Assembly: GCF_024529975.1 (NCBI RefSeq)
Contig: NZ_AP024897.1
Location: 2,418,001-2,482,000 of the forward strand
From: Vibrio quintilis
Lineage (GTDB): Bacteria; Pseudomonadota; Gammaproteobacteria; Enterobacterales; Vibrionaceae
Direction: 5' to 3'
Length of the DNA: 64,000 nucleotides
Shown here: piece by piece, positions 36,297-46,245 of the stretch
How positions within the stretch are numbered: the stretch's first letter is position 1
How the letters are laid out: each line of letters begins with the position of its first letter
The notes under the pieces: model-generated
The model's database searches: none
Told to the model about the DNA's origin: nothing
The model's input: the letters and a program-made list of their open reading frames with translations, nothing else
Program-made: the position numbers and the translations under genes

Positions 36297-37686
36297 TTAA
36301 TTTTGATCTCTGGAATCTGCCCAGTAGTAATTTTCCGGATGAGTTTTTGGAGCGTCAAACAGACTTTCGAAAAATCCTGTTGGTTGCCCGGCTTCAAAAC
36401 TGGCCTGATCCAGGCTGATTTTACCTGCTTTCAGGTTCTCTTCGGCTTTTTCTACCTGATCCAGTGGCGGCTGGGGGAAAATCATTTCCCCGCCCCGGAT
36501 CTGAATTAATGCCTGAATATTATTTCGATAGCGTATCGTGTCCGCCCCGGCCGGAACCGGTTTAGACAAAGGCAGGGTGGCCCGGAAAAAGTACAGCCTG
36601 CCTTCGGCCACAACCAGCTCTTCTGCCGGAATAATCGGTTTAAGTTTGACAGGTTTGACATAATACGGAGCAGCTTCCTGACCCCGGCTGGTATATCTCC
36701 CCCGATCAGACTGGCTCTGCGCTACACTTCCCGATGTGATGGTTTGCTCCACCACTTCACGAAAACGGGTATGAATCTGTAAATCCTGCTTACTCATATT
36801 CAGTAGCTGGGCAATGTTAGAATGCACATAGATATAATGCGAATAATGACGCGCTTTCAGCAGCTGTTTTTTATCTGCCCGGAGCGGGGAGCTATCAATG
36901 GCATAACACTCGACTTTCAGATTTACAAACAGATTGAGCAGTTGAATATAAGCATCTTCCGGGGAGTCTGATAAATAGGCGTAAACCCCGTCTTCAGCCG
37001 GCGCCTTGCCAAACGGGCCATTTTTCAGCCAGACTTCCATCGGCTGATCGGTACAGTAATACGTGATTGCGAACCCGGCCCCGACCACCAGCAGGGTAAA
37101 CCAGCCGACAGGGCCCAGCCCGAGAAAGGTCGCAGAGGTTTCAAAAAAGGTTGCACCTATAGTTCCCAGCAAGGTGCCTGCTGCCATGATACTGGTCCCT
37201 ATCGCTGCATCGTAATCCCGATTCCCCCACAAACGGTAAGCATCCCAGGCCATCAGTCCAGCCGTAATCACTCCTCCGGTAGCAGCTGCGATATTAATCT
37301 TGCTGATTCGACTCACCATTTTTGCATTAATTTTGACCTTTGACAGAGCCGTTTCAATACTTCCGGTAACTTCTTCACTAAAGACGATGTGAGTCTTATT
37401 CGAAAAATTATATTAGGCAATATAGAGATAACCGTTGCGGACCGGAGCCGTGCGCTCTTTATCTTTCTGGCGGCTGCCTGCAATGTTCTTATCAAACGTC
37501 GGCAACAGCGTCAGCGGTAAAAATGCCTGCACCTGATAATTCTGATGTTTGTCCTGCCGCTTGGTATGGGTTACATTACTGAACAGTGGCAGGCGAATCG
37601 GGCCGTCTTCCCCTTCGACCTTCAGCCAGACATTACGGTTTTCTTTTTCGTCCTTCCAGTCCCAGCTGTAAATCGTTGCGTCTTTT
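36297..37686 (-). pseudogene. T3: orphan VasX-like toxin, internally deleted, divergent C-terminal tip
   Basis: Two pieces. Bases 37414-37686 match T1 codons ~90-180 (ending GYLYIA). After a TAA, the same frame continues (YNFSNKTHIVFSEEVTGSIE...) into a 340-residue C-terminal part from 37319. That part aligns loosely with the T1 pore region (GPVGWFTLLVVGAGFAITYY; MEVWLKNGPFGKAP versus LETWLANGPFASYS) but is otherwise diverged and ends differently. About 600 central residues and the first 90 are missing. It cannot be made as a normal effector, and it is best read as a silent cassette carrying an alternative tip. Confidence 0.75.
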
Positions 37687-38424
37687 GGTCGTTTTCGCGG
37701 TTATAAGCCTCACATTATAAACAGCTCATTTGAGGTTAATTTTAATCTCATCATTTATTGATATCAAGAATTCAAATTTCCGACAGTCATTGAGCCGGAT
37801 ATAAAACAGATTCTGACTAAATCTCAGAGAAAAGTTGATGATGGATGAAGGGACGGGGAACGTCCCTTCGGACAGTCGTAAGATCAAGACGTTAAGCAGA
37901 CTCAAAAATATTCAGTACTTTTTCTTTCTCTGGTGTGCTGTTTTGTTGGCTGCGGATACTGTGAATGGTCCGGCGAAACGCCTCTTCCGTCATTTTTCGC
38001 CAGTACTCCGGATCCCGGCCGGTTTGTTGATCATACGCTGCGGTGACCGGATCCAACGGACGCGATTCTTCCAGCACCAGTGTATCCGGCAGTGGCTGAC
38101 TCACATCCATAAACCGCTGAATCATATTCCATACCCGGTAATATTCAGCCACCATTTGTTTGGAGCCTATCAGACCATTGAGTGGCACGGCATGCTGATA
38201 ACCGTGATAGCGATGCACCAGATACAAACTATATAACATCTGTCCCTGCGGGCCGGGGTTAGAAGCCAGCAGACAGTCAAACTCTATAAACGGATGACTG
38301 TAACGCACCTTGTCCCGCCCATGATACAACGTCACCATCCCGGTTCGCCGGTTCATGGAAAATATCTTACAGGCGTGCATAAACCGGGGATTCCAGTAGC
38401 CTTTGTTGATTAATTCAGCCATGC
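37414..38424. repeat. 1-kb direct repeat, copy 1 (partner at 43153-44163)
   Basis: Bases 37414-38424 and 43153-44163 are almost identical; a G/T difference at 37436 is the one I noticed. The unit covers the truncated toxin N-terminal piece, a 200-bp non-coding block with a GGGACG-loop-CGTCCC hairpin, and the 3' half of the following immunity gene (I6 or I4). It ends where the variable membrane segments of I6 and I4 begin. Confidence 0.9.
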
Positions 38425-38887
38425 CCCAGAATAGAATACTGGGTGGGAAAGCGTATTTCATAATAAAAAAAGTCAAAATAAATACATGATAAAAGTCATT
38501 CCATGAATGAATGTCAAATGGCTTTATAAAATAAAGCACTAATTCGATTATTGCACACAGAGGAACAAACATAACAACTATTCCCTTACCAAAGCTAGAT
38601 GCAATAAGGAGCATATTAATACCTGTGCTAAACTTTGAGTTGGAAAGGGTTTGTTCATTCCAGTAATTTTTTTTATCCGGTGAGCTTTCACAAACCTCCT
38701 TCCACTTCTCCGGGCCAATGTCACTGTCTAACTGAGTGGAGATGGTCTCGGTTGGCCGGGTAAATGGCAAGACCCGGCAGTTGAGTTTCATCAGCTTTTG
38801 CGCAATCCCTCTGGGCTGCGCCTGGGGTTGTGGCGTAAAAGTGCGGCTGTTGTAGGCCGTTGGCTGATAGCTATTGTCGGTTGTCAC
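37892..38887 (-). CDS. I6: putative T6SS immunity membrane protein, class B
   Basis: 331 residues. Head SYQPTAYNSRTFTPQPQAQP and tail (MNRRTGMVTLYHGRDKVRYS; DVSQPLPDTLVLEESRPLDP) are nearly identical to I4; the central membrane segment (GIVVMFVPLCAIIELVLYFI ... HVFILTFFIMKYAFPPSILF) is not. It lies between I5 and the T3 remnant. Class B genes are not directly behind any toxin copy, so their cognate toxin tips may have been lost. Function as immunity is inferred from paralogy and position. Confidence 0.7.
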   Translation of the reverse strand: MTTDNSYQPTAYNSRTFTPQPQAQPRGIAQKLMKLNCRVLPFTRPTETISTQLDSDIGPEKWKEVCESSPDKKNYWNEQTLSNSKFSTGINMLLIASSFGKGIVVMFVPLCAIIELVLYFIKPFDIHSWNDFYHVFILTFFIMKYAFPPSILFWGMAELINKGYWNPRFMHACKIFSMNRRTGMVTLYHGRDKVRYSHPFIEFDCLLASNPGPQGQMLYSLYLVHRYHGYQHAVPLNGLIGSKQMVAEYYRVWNMIQRFMDVSQPLPDTLVLEESRPLDPVTAAYDQQTGRDPEYWRKMTEEAFRRTIHSIRSQQNSTPEKEKVLNIFESA

Positions 38888-38999
38888 GATATATTACTGT
38901 TTTATTGGTGAATTCATTATTTACCCGGGCGATTAAAATCGATCCCACAGACTCTGGCGCAGCTTTATGATACGATGAGGGGATTGGAAAACACATCCG
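38888..38999. repeat. Intercistronic repeat of the immunity array, copy 3
   Basis: The same unit as copy 2 with a few substitutions (GGGCGATTAAAATCGATCCC), located between I5 and I6. Confidence 0.8.
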
Positions 39000-40001
39000 T
39001 TAAGCCGACTCAAAAATATTCAGCTCAGGCCCCGTGGCCGGAATATGCTCTTCCCGCTGCCAGACAATAATTTCATCCAGCTTCTTCGCGTAGTCGTCAT
39101 CCGTCATTTCCCGCCAGTAGGTCGGATTACGGCCGGTTTTTTTATCATGGGCGACAGTGGTTTCATCCTGCTCACGAAAAGGCTCCAGTATCGGAATATC
39201 GGGTAAAGGCTGGCTAACATCCATATATTGCTGAATCATATTCCACACCCGCAGGTACTCTTCCTGAGACAGATGCATCCCACACATCGAACCCAACCCG
39301 ATGGCACCCTCATTGTAATCATGATAACGGTGCACCAGCTTCAGGTGATGACTCAGCAATCCCTGATGGTTGGGATTACTCATCAGAATACAGTCAAATT
39401 CCAGAAACGGATGGCTGAAAATCACCCGGTTCCCTTTACCATATAAAGTGACCATCCCGGTTTCACGGCTCAGGGTAAAACGTTTTCGGGCAAAAAAAGA
39501 GATGTTATCTTTATTGAAATATTTTGCCATGACTCCATCAGTCAACCATGATGGTCCATTAAACAGGAACATCGGGCTATAAATTACCAGAGCAGGTAAT
39601 GTTACATATAGTAAAGCATTGGAAAATATATAAATAACCCCTTCCCATCCATGTTTACCAAGCAAGGGAAGTAGTGATATTAAAAACAATAAAGGAGTAG
39701 CAAACCAAAGTGCGAATTTCGCTAAAGCTGCCATAAAGAAATAGAACCCCAGCCATTTCGCAAAAGTATAGGGTTCTAATCGCCGGTGGTTCCAGTATAC
39801 ATCCATTCCTACTTCAGCACTGTCACTATGTATCGACGGTTTATCATCTTCGATCACTGAAGTCGCAATACTGTTATTGTCCGTCTGCGTGTAGGAAAAA
39901 GCCTTCCCCCGCCGGTAAAGACTCTCATACCAGCCCCTTTTACCGGGCTGAGGCTGTGGAGTAAAATCTAGGCTGTTATAGGCACTAGGTTGGTAAGCCA
40001 T
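39000..40001 (-). CDS. I5: putative T6SS immunity membrane protein, class A (behind T2)
   Basis: 333 residues starting four bases after the T2 stop, with a GAGGAA ribosome site inside the toxin 3' end. Head MAYQPSAYNSLDFTPQPQ and segments KAFSYTQTDNNSIATSVIED and SWLTDGVMAKYFNKDNISFF are shared with I1. The membrane segment (KFALWFATPLLFLISLLPLL ... NALLYVTLPALVIYSPMFLF) differs from I1. It is thus the candidate antidote to the T2 version of the toxin. Confidence 0.75.
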   Translation of the reverse strand: MAYQPSAYNSLDFTPQPQPGKRGWYESLYRRGKAFSYTQTDNNSIATSVIEDDKPSIHSDSAEVGMDVYWNHRRLEPYTFAKWLGFYFFMAALAKFALWFATPLLFLISLLPLLGKHGWEGVIYIFSNALLYVTLPALVIYSPMFLFNGPSWLTDGVMAKYFNKDNISFFARKRFTLSRETGMVTLYGKGNRVIFSHPFLEFDCILMSNPNHQGLLSHHLKLVHRYHDYNEGAIGLGSMCGMHLSQEEYLRVWNMIQQYMDVSQPLPDIPILEPFREQDETTVAHDKKTGRNPTYWREMTDDDYAKKLDEIIVWQREEHIPATGPELNIFESA

Positions 40002-40004
40002 ATT

Positions 40005-43000
40005 TTATTCCTCTTTAATCTTAGGCAACTGACAGTGGATCCAGCTCTGATCCTCATCATTACTAAAATCCGGCTCCCCGGACGGGTCATCCTGAGGTTC
40101 TGCTTCATCCAGTGGGGGCAGAGGAAAGGATATATCATTGATCACAAACTGCGCCCGGGCAACAAACCCCGGCTCATAGTGATACAACTCCCGTTTCATT
40201 CCTGGTATACCAAGTACTTTGGTCTCTTTCCGGTCTGGTGGAATCGTTTTGCTGTGCCGGTAACCATACAGCGCACCATCTTCTGATTGCACGGTTTTCA
40301 GCGGCGTATCATTAAAGTTATCGATATTTTGCATCGTGTGTGTTCTGATAAATTCTGTACGGCTCGCAGTATCATGCAAGCGGCTTTTATGTTCCATGAC
40401 TCCCTGACGAATATACAGACGGTCGGTCTCTCTCTGCCGGTTGAACAGTTGCGATAAGTTCGAGCGCGCCCACAGCACATGGGTCACACCGGCCTGTTGC
40501 CATTCCTCCTGAATTTCCGGAGCCATTTGAGTGTCTTTGCCCAAAGCATACATACTGATATCAAAGCGGATCAACAGCCCCAGCAGGCGCTCAAAGGCCG
40601 CATCCGGATCGTCTAAATACCGGTAATCATCACCCGGTGAATATGAGGCAAACGGACCATTGGCCAGCCAGGTTTCCAGCGGGGTATCTTTGAGGAAGAT
40701 ATAAAGCACCCCACCAACAATCGCAATCACAAAGGCCCATGGGCAAGCCGCAGATAGAAAGCTGCCTTCTGCCGCCAGATTACCAAGGGCAGCAAAAGTC
40801 GCTCCCACCCCAAAGGTCATCATGGCCGCTGCTGCATCCATATCATTGTTATGCTTAAGCTGGAAAGCTTCATAAATGCCGATCGATCCGGTCAGAACAT
40901 CAGCAACAAAACTGGCTACAACTAACTTAGTGAATGTCAATTTTAAACCAATCGCAGAAAAGGCTCTCCCCACCAGTTTAGAGGCGGGAATTTTAATAAA
41001 TGTCTTTTTTGCAATTGCTTTGGCAAAGCGGGATTCAGCACCTAACGCCATATTGGCACTATGCGCCAACGCTACAGAAAAATCCAAAACAGCACTGAAT
41101 ACATTCGCCGCTGAATGCGGAATATCTTTTAATTCAATAATATTTTCAAAATACTGTTTATTCGCCATCAGATTCAACACTTCAATCCCGACCATCAGGC
41201 GGGGAATATTCAGCTTCTCATAAGCATCTGCAATCGCCTTACTTTTAGCATAATCCGCCAGCGTGCGTTTGGTGGCGGGTTTATTGTAAGCGTTCACCAC
41301 TGCGGTGTCAGCCGGGGCGACTATCAGGGTAAAGGCACCTTTTTTACCCAGCATATCAGCACCCCCGGAGGTCTGCTTCTGCATGGCTTTCAGCGCTGCT
41401 TTGCGGTTTGAGGTCAGTACCAGTTTGCCTTCAGAATCAAACAGGCGTACAGACTTGCTCTTATTGGTATCAACATTGTGTAACAGCTTGCGATCGGCTT
41501 CTGTCAGACCGTTTTTCAGGCCGCCGCCTTCAACACCAATCACGACATAATTCTGTTTCACCTTCCCGGCCTCTGTCAGCTCAAGCTGACCAAAAGCGGT
41601 CGGCCCACTGGCTTTCAGAGTTGACATGATGGGGACATAGACGCTTTCCAGCGACACACTCTGAGTCTTCGTTTTACTCAGGGTCAGTGCAATTTCCGTG
41701 ATGGCATCAAAATAATCCTTCAGAAATCCATTGACCATCCCGGCAATCCGGCGCTCGGTGGCAAATTCACCCTCTCCGTTATCTCCGGCACCTTCAGCGT
41801 AAAGCTCACCCATTTCAAATACTTCCAGCTGCTCTGGCTGAATCAGCAGGTTTTCATCCCCCCAGCGGGCCAGTCCTGCGGCTGTACACAAACCGGAACC
41901 ATCGTTCTCATCCGCTTCAGCCGTATAGGCTTCATCCATCGGCACTTCGCCATTTTCCGGAAACAAGACTTCATGCAACGGGTGGCTGCGATCGTTCTCC
42001 AGCAGGCGAACCAGCTGAGAAGAATACGGATGTTTGCGTTTGTAGCCCTTTTCACCAATGCCCAGTGTATCCACGGCGCTCAGTTCCATCCGCAATGCGC
42101 TCACTGCATTGCCGACAATCTTATAAGCCGCTGCGGCATTGGCGTCATCCATGGATGCAATATCTTTCAGCCATACCGCCAGCGCTTTCTTATCCAGTGC
42201 ACGGGAAAGTTTTTTCTGCAACTCATTCATCCGGGTAAACAACAGCATCCGCTCAGTCAGCCGGGTTGTCCGGCGGAAGACGCCACCCGGACTGCTGTCA
42301 AATCCTCTGTTGCCCATATATTTATGGTACTGATTTTTCGTCTCTCCCCACTTGGCCGGGATGATAAAGCGCTGCACCAGTTCAGCCGATTTAAAGTATT
42401 TCTGAGAGGCGGCATCATTGAGCAGCACACTCATTTCACCAATCCCGGACCTGACGAGATAAGTCAGGTGTCGCAGTTCAAACAGCGGGTCATCAAATAT
42501 TATTCCGCGTAATTTCCGCGCTTTGCCATCAGCCAGATAATCTCCAACACCACTGATCTGATCCCACTCTGGTGATTCTGCCGGTCCTTCGGTGATCAAT
42601 TCATTACGGGCAGTCATCCGTAACATAAAATCATACCGGTGCTTATCCTGTTTATTGGCGATTTCATTCTTATACTGACTGACCGCGGTGGCACCATCAT
42701 CCATCGCCGCCTGAATATCCGATTTTATCTGCTCATATTCACCGGACAGCCAGCTGCCCGCCAAATCCTGACTGAAATCTTTCGGCTCTCCCAGCAGCAT
42801 TTCCAGCTCCGGCTCCCGCGCCCGGACTTCTTTCAGTTCATCAAGCAGCATCGGCTCATAATCTGGTTTTTGCATTCGTGCTTTGAGTGCATCCGGGTTG
42901 GCTTCCAGATAATTCAGCCGCGAACCACTCCACGGCACTTCTGAAAATGCAATCCGGATCTCTGTGCGTTTCCCGTCAGCACGGGACGGATACCAAATCT

Positions 43001-43425
43001 CTTTCAGGGGCTGGCCGGTCGCTTCACGCCGGGTATTGGTTTTAAAGGGCTTCCCATACCCTTCCCGGTAATTCAGTAAATGAACATCTTTAAAACACGG
43101 CAGACCGTCGTCAGTCGCGGTGACTGCGACTTCCCGCCAGATTTGGCCGTTATAGGCAATATAGAGATAACCGTTTCGGACCGGAGCCGTGCGCTCTTTA
43201 TCTTTCTGGCGGCTGCCTGCAATGTTCTTATCAAACGTCGGCAACAGCGTCAGCGGTAAAAATGCCTGCACCTGATAATTCTGATGTTTGTCCTGCCGCT
43301 TGGTATGGGTTACATTACTGAACAGTGGCAGGCGAATCGGGCCGTCTTCCCCTTCGACCTTCAGCCAGACATTACGGTTTTCTTTTTCGTCCTTCCAGTC
43401 CCAGCTGTAAATCGTTGCGTCTTTT
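40005..43425 (-). pseudogene. T2: orphan near-identical copy of the VasX-like toxin lacking its N-terminus
   Basis: About 1140 codons matching T1 from residue ~90 (KDATIYSW) to the C-terminal KIKEE. Upstream of the breakpoint the frame meets TAA within nine codons, and no ATG or ribosome site is present; the first possible start is a GTG at 43271 (at QAFLPLTL) without a site. The copy therefore lacks the region that should couple it to VgrG and is probably not secreted. Differences from T1 concentrate around codons for ANKQYFENIIELKDIPHSAA (41.09-41.21 kb). It still carries an adjacent immunity gene (I5). Confidence 0.82.
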
Positions 43426-44163
43426 GGTCGTTTTCGCGGTTATAAGCCTCACATTATAAACAGCTCATTTGAGGTTAATTTTAATCTCATCATTTATTGA
43501 TATCAAGAATTCAAATTTCCGACAGTCATTGAGCCGGATATAAAACAGATTCTGACTAAATCTCAGAGAAAAGTTGATGATGGATGAAGGGACGGGGAAC
43601 GTCCCTTCGGACAGTCGTAAGATCAAGACGTTAAGCAGACTCAAAAATATTCAGTACTTTTTCTTTCTCTGGTGTGCTGTTTTGTTGGCTGCGGATACTG
43701 TGAATGGTCCGGCGAAACGCCTCTTCCGTCATTTTTCGCCAGTACTCCGGATCCCGGCCGGTTTGTTGATCATACGCTGCGGTGACCGGATCCAACGGAC
43801 GCGATTCTTCCAGCACCAGTGTATCCGGCAGTGGCTGACTCACATCCATAAACCGCTGAATCATATTCCATACCCGGTAATATTCAGCCACCATTTGTTT
43901 GGAGCCTATCAGACCATTGAGTGGCACGGCATGCTGATAACCGTGATAGCGATGCACCAGATACAAACTATATAACATCTGTCCCTGCGGGCCGGGGTTA
44001 GAAGCCAGCAGACAGTCAAACTCTATAAACGGATGACTGTAACGCACCTTGTCCCGCCCATGATACAACGTCACCATCCCGGTTCGCCGGTTCATGGAAA
44101 ATATCTTACAGGCGTGCATAAACCGGGGATTCCAGTAGCCTTTGTTGATTAATTCAGCCATGC
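43153..44163. repeat. 1-kb direct repeat, copy 2 (partner at 37414-38424)
   Basis: Offset from copy 1 by exactly 5739 bp throughout. It covers the 5' end of T2, the 200-bp non-coding block and the 3' half of I4. The junction TCTTTT/GGTCGTTTTCGCGG that truncates both T2 and T3 is the same, so it arose once and was then duplicated. Confidence 0.9.
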
Positions 44164-44623
44164 CCCAGAAGAATATACTGGGAGGGAAATAATAGGCTGC
44201 GGTTCCAAACGGAAACCATGACAGGCTAAAAATGTGGCCCCATGAGTCGATTACCCCATAAGATAATTCTAAAACTAATGTTACTACAAGTGAAAAAGGG
44301 AAAAACATGGTGATCAACCCCTTACCAAAGCTGGCAGCAATAAGAAGCAGATTTATACCTGCACTAAACTTCGAGTTGGAAAGGGTTTGTTCATTCCAGT
44401 AATTTTTTTTATCCGGTGAGATTTCACAAACCTCCTTCCACTTCTCCGGGCTAATGTCACTGTCTAACTGAGTGGAGATGGTCTCGGTTGGCCGGGTAAA
44501 TGGCAGGATCCGGCAGTTGAGTTTCATCAGCTTTCGCGCAATCCCTCTGGGCTGAGCCTGAGGTTGTGGCGTAAAGGTGCGGCTGTTATAGGCCGTTGGC
44601 TGATAGCTATTGTAGGTTATCAC
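43631..44623 (-). CDS. I4: putative T6SS immunity membrane protein, class B
   Basis: 330 residues, class B like I6. The C-terminal ~190 residues are identical to I6, but the central segment (LITMFFPFSLVVTLVLELSY ... FGTAAYYFPPSIFFWGMAEL) is different. It follows the array of class A genes and precedes T2. Two or three membrane helices are predicted and there is no signal peptide. The intercistronic repeat (44624-44707) lies just upstream. Confidence 0.7.
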   Translation of the reverse strand: MITYNSYQPTAYNSRTFTPQPQAQPRGIARKLMKLNCRILPFTRPTETISTQLDSDISPEKWKEVCEISPDKKNYWNEQTLSNSKFSAGINLLLIAASFGKGLITMFFPFSLVVTLVLELSYGVIDSWGHIFSLSWFPFGTAAYYFPPSIFFWGMAELINKGYWNPRFMHACKIFSMNRRTGMVTLYHGRDKVRYSHPFIEFDCLLASNPGPQGQMLYSLYLVHRYHGYQHAVPLNGLIGSKQMVAEYYRVWNMIQRFMDVSQPLPDTLVLEESRPLDPVTAAYDQQTGRDPEYWRKMTEEAFRRTIHSIRSQQNSTPEKEKVLNIFESA

Positions 44624-44707
44624 GATATATTACTATTTTATTGGTGAATTCATTATTTACCCGGGCGATCAAAATCAATCCCACAGACTCTGGCGCAGCT
44701 TTATGAT
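44624..44707. repeat. Intercistronic repeat of the immunity array, copy 4
   Basis: ATATTACTATTTTATTGGTG, then ACCCGGGCGATCAAAATCAA, then ACTCTGGCGCAGCTTTATGA. Located between I3 and I4, next to the long hairpin repeat. Confidence 0.8.
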
Positions 44708-44736
44708 GCGCTGAAACGTTCTTTGATTTCTGCGAC

Positions 44737-44958
44737 ACCTGTGCCCACGCATCAGTGACTCTTTTTGCGCTGCCAAAAAGACTCACGAGAAAAAGGCAGC
44801 CCCATATCGCATTGATCCTGATGTATCTTCGGTCCATCACATGAGAATCGCTACACGATTCGATTCGCATCCCTGCTCAACGAATCTGAAAATTCTTCCT
44901 GAATTTTCTCCGCTCTGGCTTGTGGCAGACATCAGGATGCGATGAGGGGAGTAAATCA
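44737..44958. repeat. Dispersed tandem-hairpin repeat, copy 2
   Basis: GTGACTCTTTTTGCGCTGCC...GCAGCCCCATATCGCATTGA...GATTCGCATCCCTGC...GAAAATTC-loop-GAATTTTC. Almost identical to 47392-47600. It lies between I3 and I4. Confidence 0.85.
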
Positions 44959-44967
44959 AAACATCCG

Positions 44968-45969
44968 TTAGGCAGGCTCGAAAATATTCAGCTCAGGCCC
45001 CGTGGCAGGAATATGTTCTTCCCGCTGCCAGACAATAATTTCATCCAGCTTCTTCGCGTAGTCGTCATCTGTCATTTCCCGCCAGTAGGTCGGATTACGG
45101 CCGGTTTTTTTATCATGGGCGACAGTGGTTTCATCCTGCTCACGAAAAGGCTCTAGTATCGGAATATCGGGTAAAGGCTGGCTAACATCCATATATTGCT
45201 GAATCATATTCCACACTCGCAGGTACTCTTCCTGAGACAGATGCATCCCACACATCGAACCCAACCCGATGGCACCCTCATTGTAATCATGATAACGGTG
45301 CACCAGTTTCAGGTGATGACTCAGCGATCCCTGATGGTTGGGATTACTCATCAGAATACAGTCAAACTCAATAAATGGATGACTGAATATCACCCGGTTC
45401 CCTTTGCCATATAACGTTACCATCCCGGTTTCACGGCTCAGGGTAAAACGTTTACGGGCAAAAAGAAAAAGGTGCTCAATTCTAAAAAACTTATCCCCAA
45501 CACCCTTGACTAGCCATTTCGGTCCGTTAAACAGGCACATTGGGCTGTAAATAATTAACGATGGAAGAGCTATATACAATCCAAAGGTAGATAAAATAAG
45601 AATAGTCCCGTCCAGACCTGCTTTCCCGAATAACGGGATAAGTGCTATTAAAACAACTAAAGGAAGAATAAATTGAAGCATAAATTTCGCTGACCCGGCC
45701 ATAAAGAAATAAAACCCCAGCCACTTTGTAAAAATATAGGGCTCTAATCTTTTATTGTTCCAATACAAATCAATACCTACTTCAGCACTGTTATCATGTA
45801 TCGATGATTTATACCCTCGGATCACAGAGGTCGCTATACTGCTGTCGTCTGCCCTCGTGTAGGAAAAAATTTTTCCCCGCCGGTAAAGACTTTCATACCA
45901 GCCACTTTTACCAGGCTGAGGCTGTGGGGAGAAATCTCGACTGTTATAGGCACCGGGTTGGTAAGCCAT
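44968..45969 (-). CDS. I3: putative T6SS immunity membrane protein, class A
   Basis: 333 residues, preceded by AAGGAAAA. Its central membrane segment (LQFILPLVVLIALIPLFGKA, GLDGTILILSTFGLYIALPS) is the same as in I1. Its flanks (SSIATSVIRGYKSSIHDNSA; PKWLVKGVGDKFFRIEHL) match I2 instead. This mosaic pattern indicates recombination among the paralogs. An 11-bp gap separates it from a short reading-frame remnant that may be another toxin tail. Confidence 0.72.
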   Translation of the reverse strand: MAYQPGAYNSRDFSPQPQPGKSGWYESLYRRGKIFSYTRADDSSIATSVIRGYKSSIHDNSAEVGIDLYWNNKRLEPYIFTKWLGFYFFMAGSAKFMLQFILPLVVLIALIPLFGKAGLDGTILILSTFGLYIALPSLIIYSPMCLFNGPKWLVKGVGDKFFRIEHLFLFARKRFTLSRETGMVTLYGKGNRVIFSHPFIEFDCILMSNPNHQGSLSHHLKLVHRYHDYNEGAIGLGSMCGMHLSQEEYLRVWNMIQQYMDVSQPLPDIPILEPFREQDETTVAHDKKTGRNPTYWREMTDDDYAKKLDEIIVWQREEHIPATGPELNIFEPA

Positions 45970-45980
45970 CTGGTTTTCCT

Positions 45981-46046
45981 TTATTGAGAAGAAGGTTCAG
46001 GCATTGAAGCAGGTTTGGTACGCTCATACATCCAACGATCCAAGCG
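45981..46046 (-). pseudogene. Possible toxin C-terminal remnant before I3
   Basis: The frame RLDRWMYERTKPASMPEPSS stops with TAA 11 bp before the I3 start, the same spacing as toxin tail to immunity gene at T3/I7. The sequence is not that of T1 or T3, so it could be the last trace of another toxin allele. Support is positional only. Confidence 0.3.
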
Positions 46047-46059
46047 GCTTATGGTGCAT

Positions 46060-46190
46060 GCGTCCCAGCCCTTTTTCACGGCGGAAAACGGGCAAAAACG
46101 CCTTTTTACCACGAGCTGGCCGGATCGGGATTGGAAGCGCATCCCTGCGCCCAATCCCTGAAATTCATCCTGAATTTCTCTGGATCATTA
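46060..46190. repeat. Dispersed tandem-hairpin repeat, copy 4 (diverged)
   Basis: GCATCCCTGCGCCCAATCCC followed by TGAAATTC-loop-GAATTTC resembles the hairpin part of the repeats at 44.8 and 47.5 kb. The left part (CCTTTTTCACGGCGGAAAAC) is only loosely similar. It fills the gap between I2 and I3. Confidence 0.35.
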
Positions 46191-46245
46191 GACCACTACA
46201 ATCATTGCTCAATGAAACCACAGTGAAGAGACTCAAAATAACGCC

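Noticed and set aside
37835..38236. 133-codon plus-strand frames at 37835 and 43574
   Set aside because: They are antisense to the immunity genes I6 and I4 and are identical only because that DNA is duplicated.
41973..42512. 179-codon plus-strand frames within T2 and T1 (also 50598-51137)
   Set aside because: Shadow frames opposite conserved toxin codons; no ribosome site or recognisable protein.
43271..43273. GTG start giving a 1088-residue protein for T2
   Set aside because: No ribosome site; homology to T1 continues upstream to codon ~90, so this is an internal codon (Val in QNYQVQAF) of a truncated copy.
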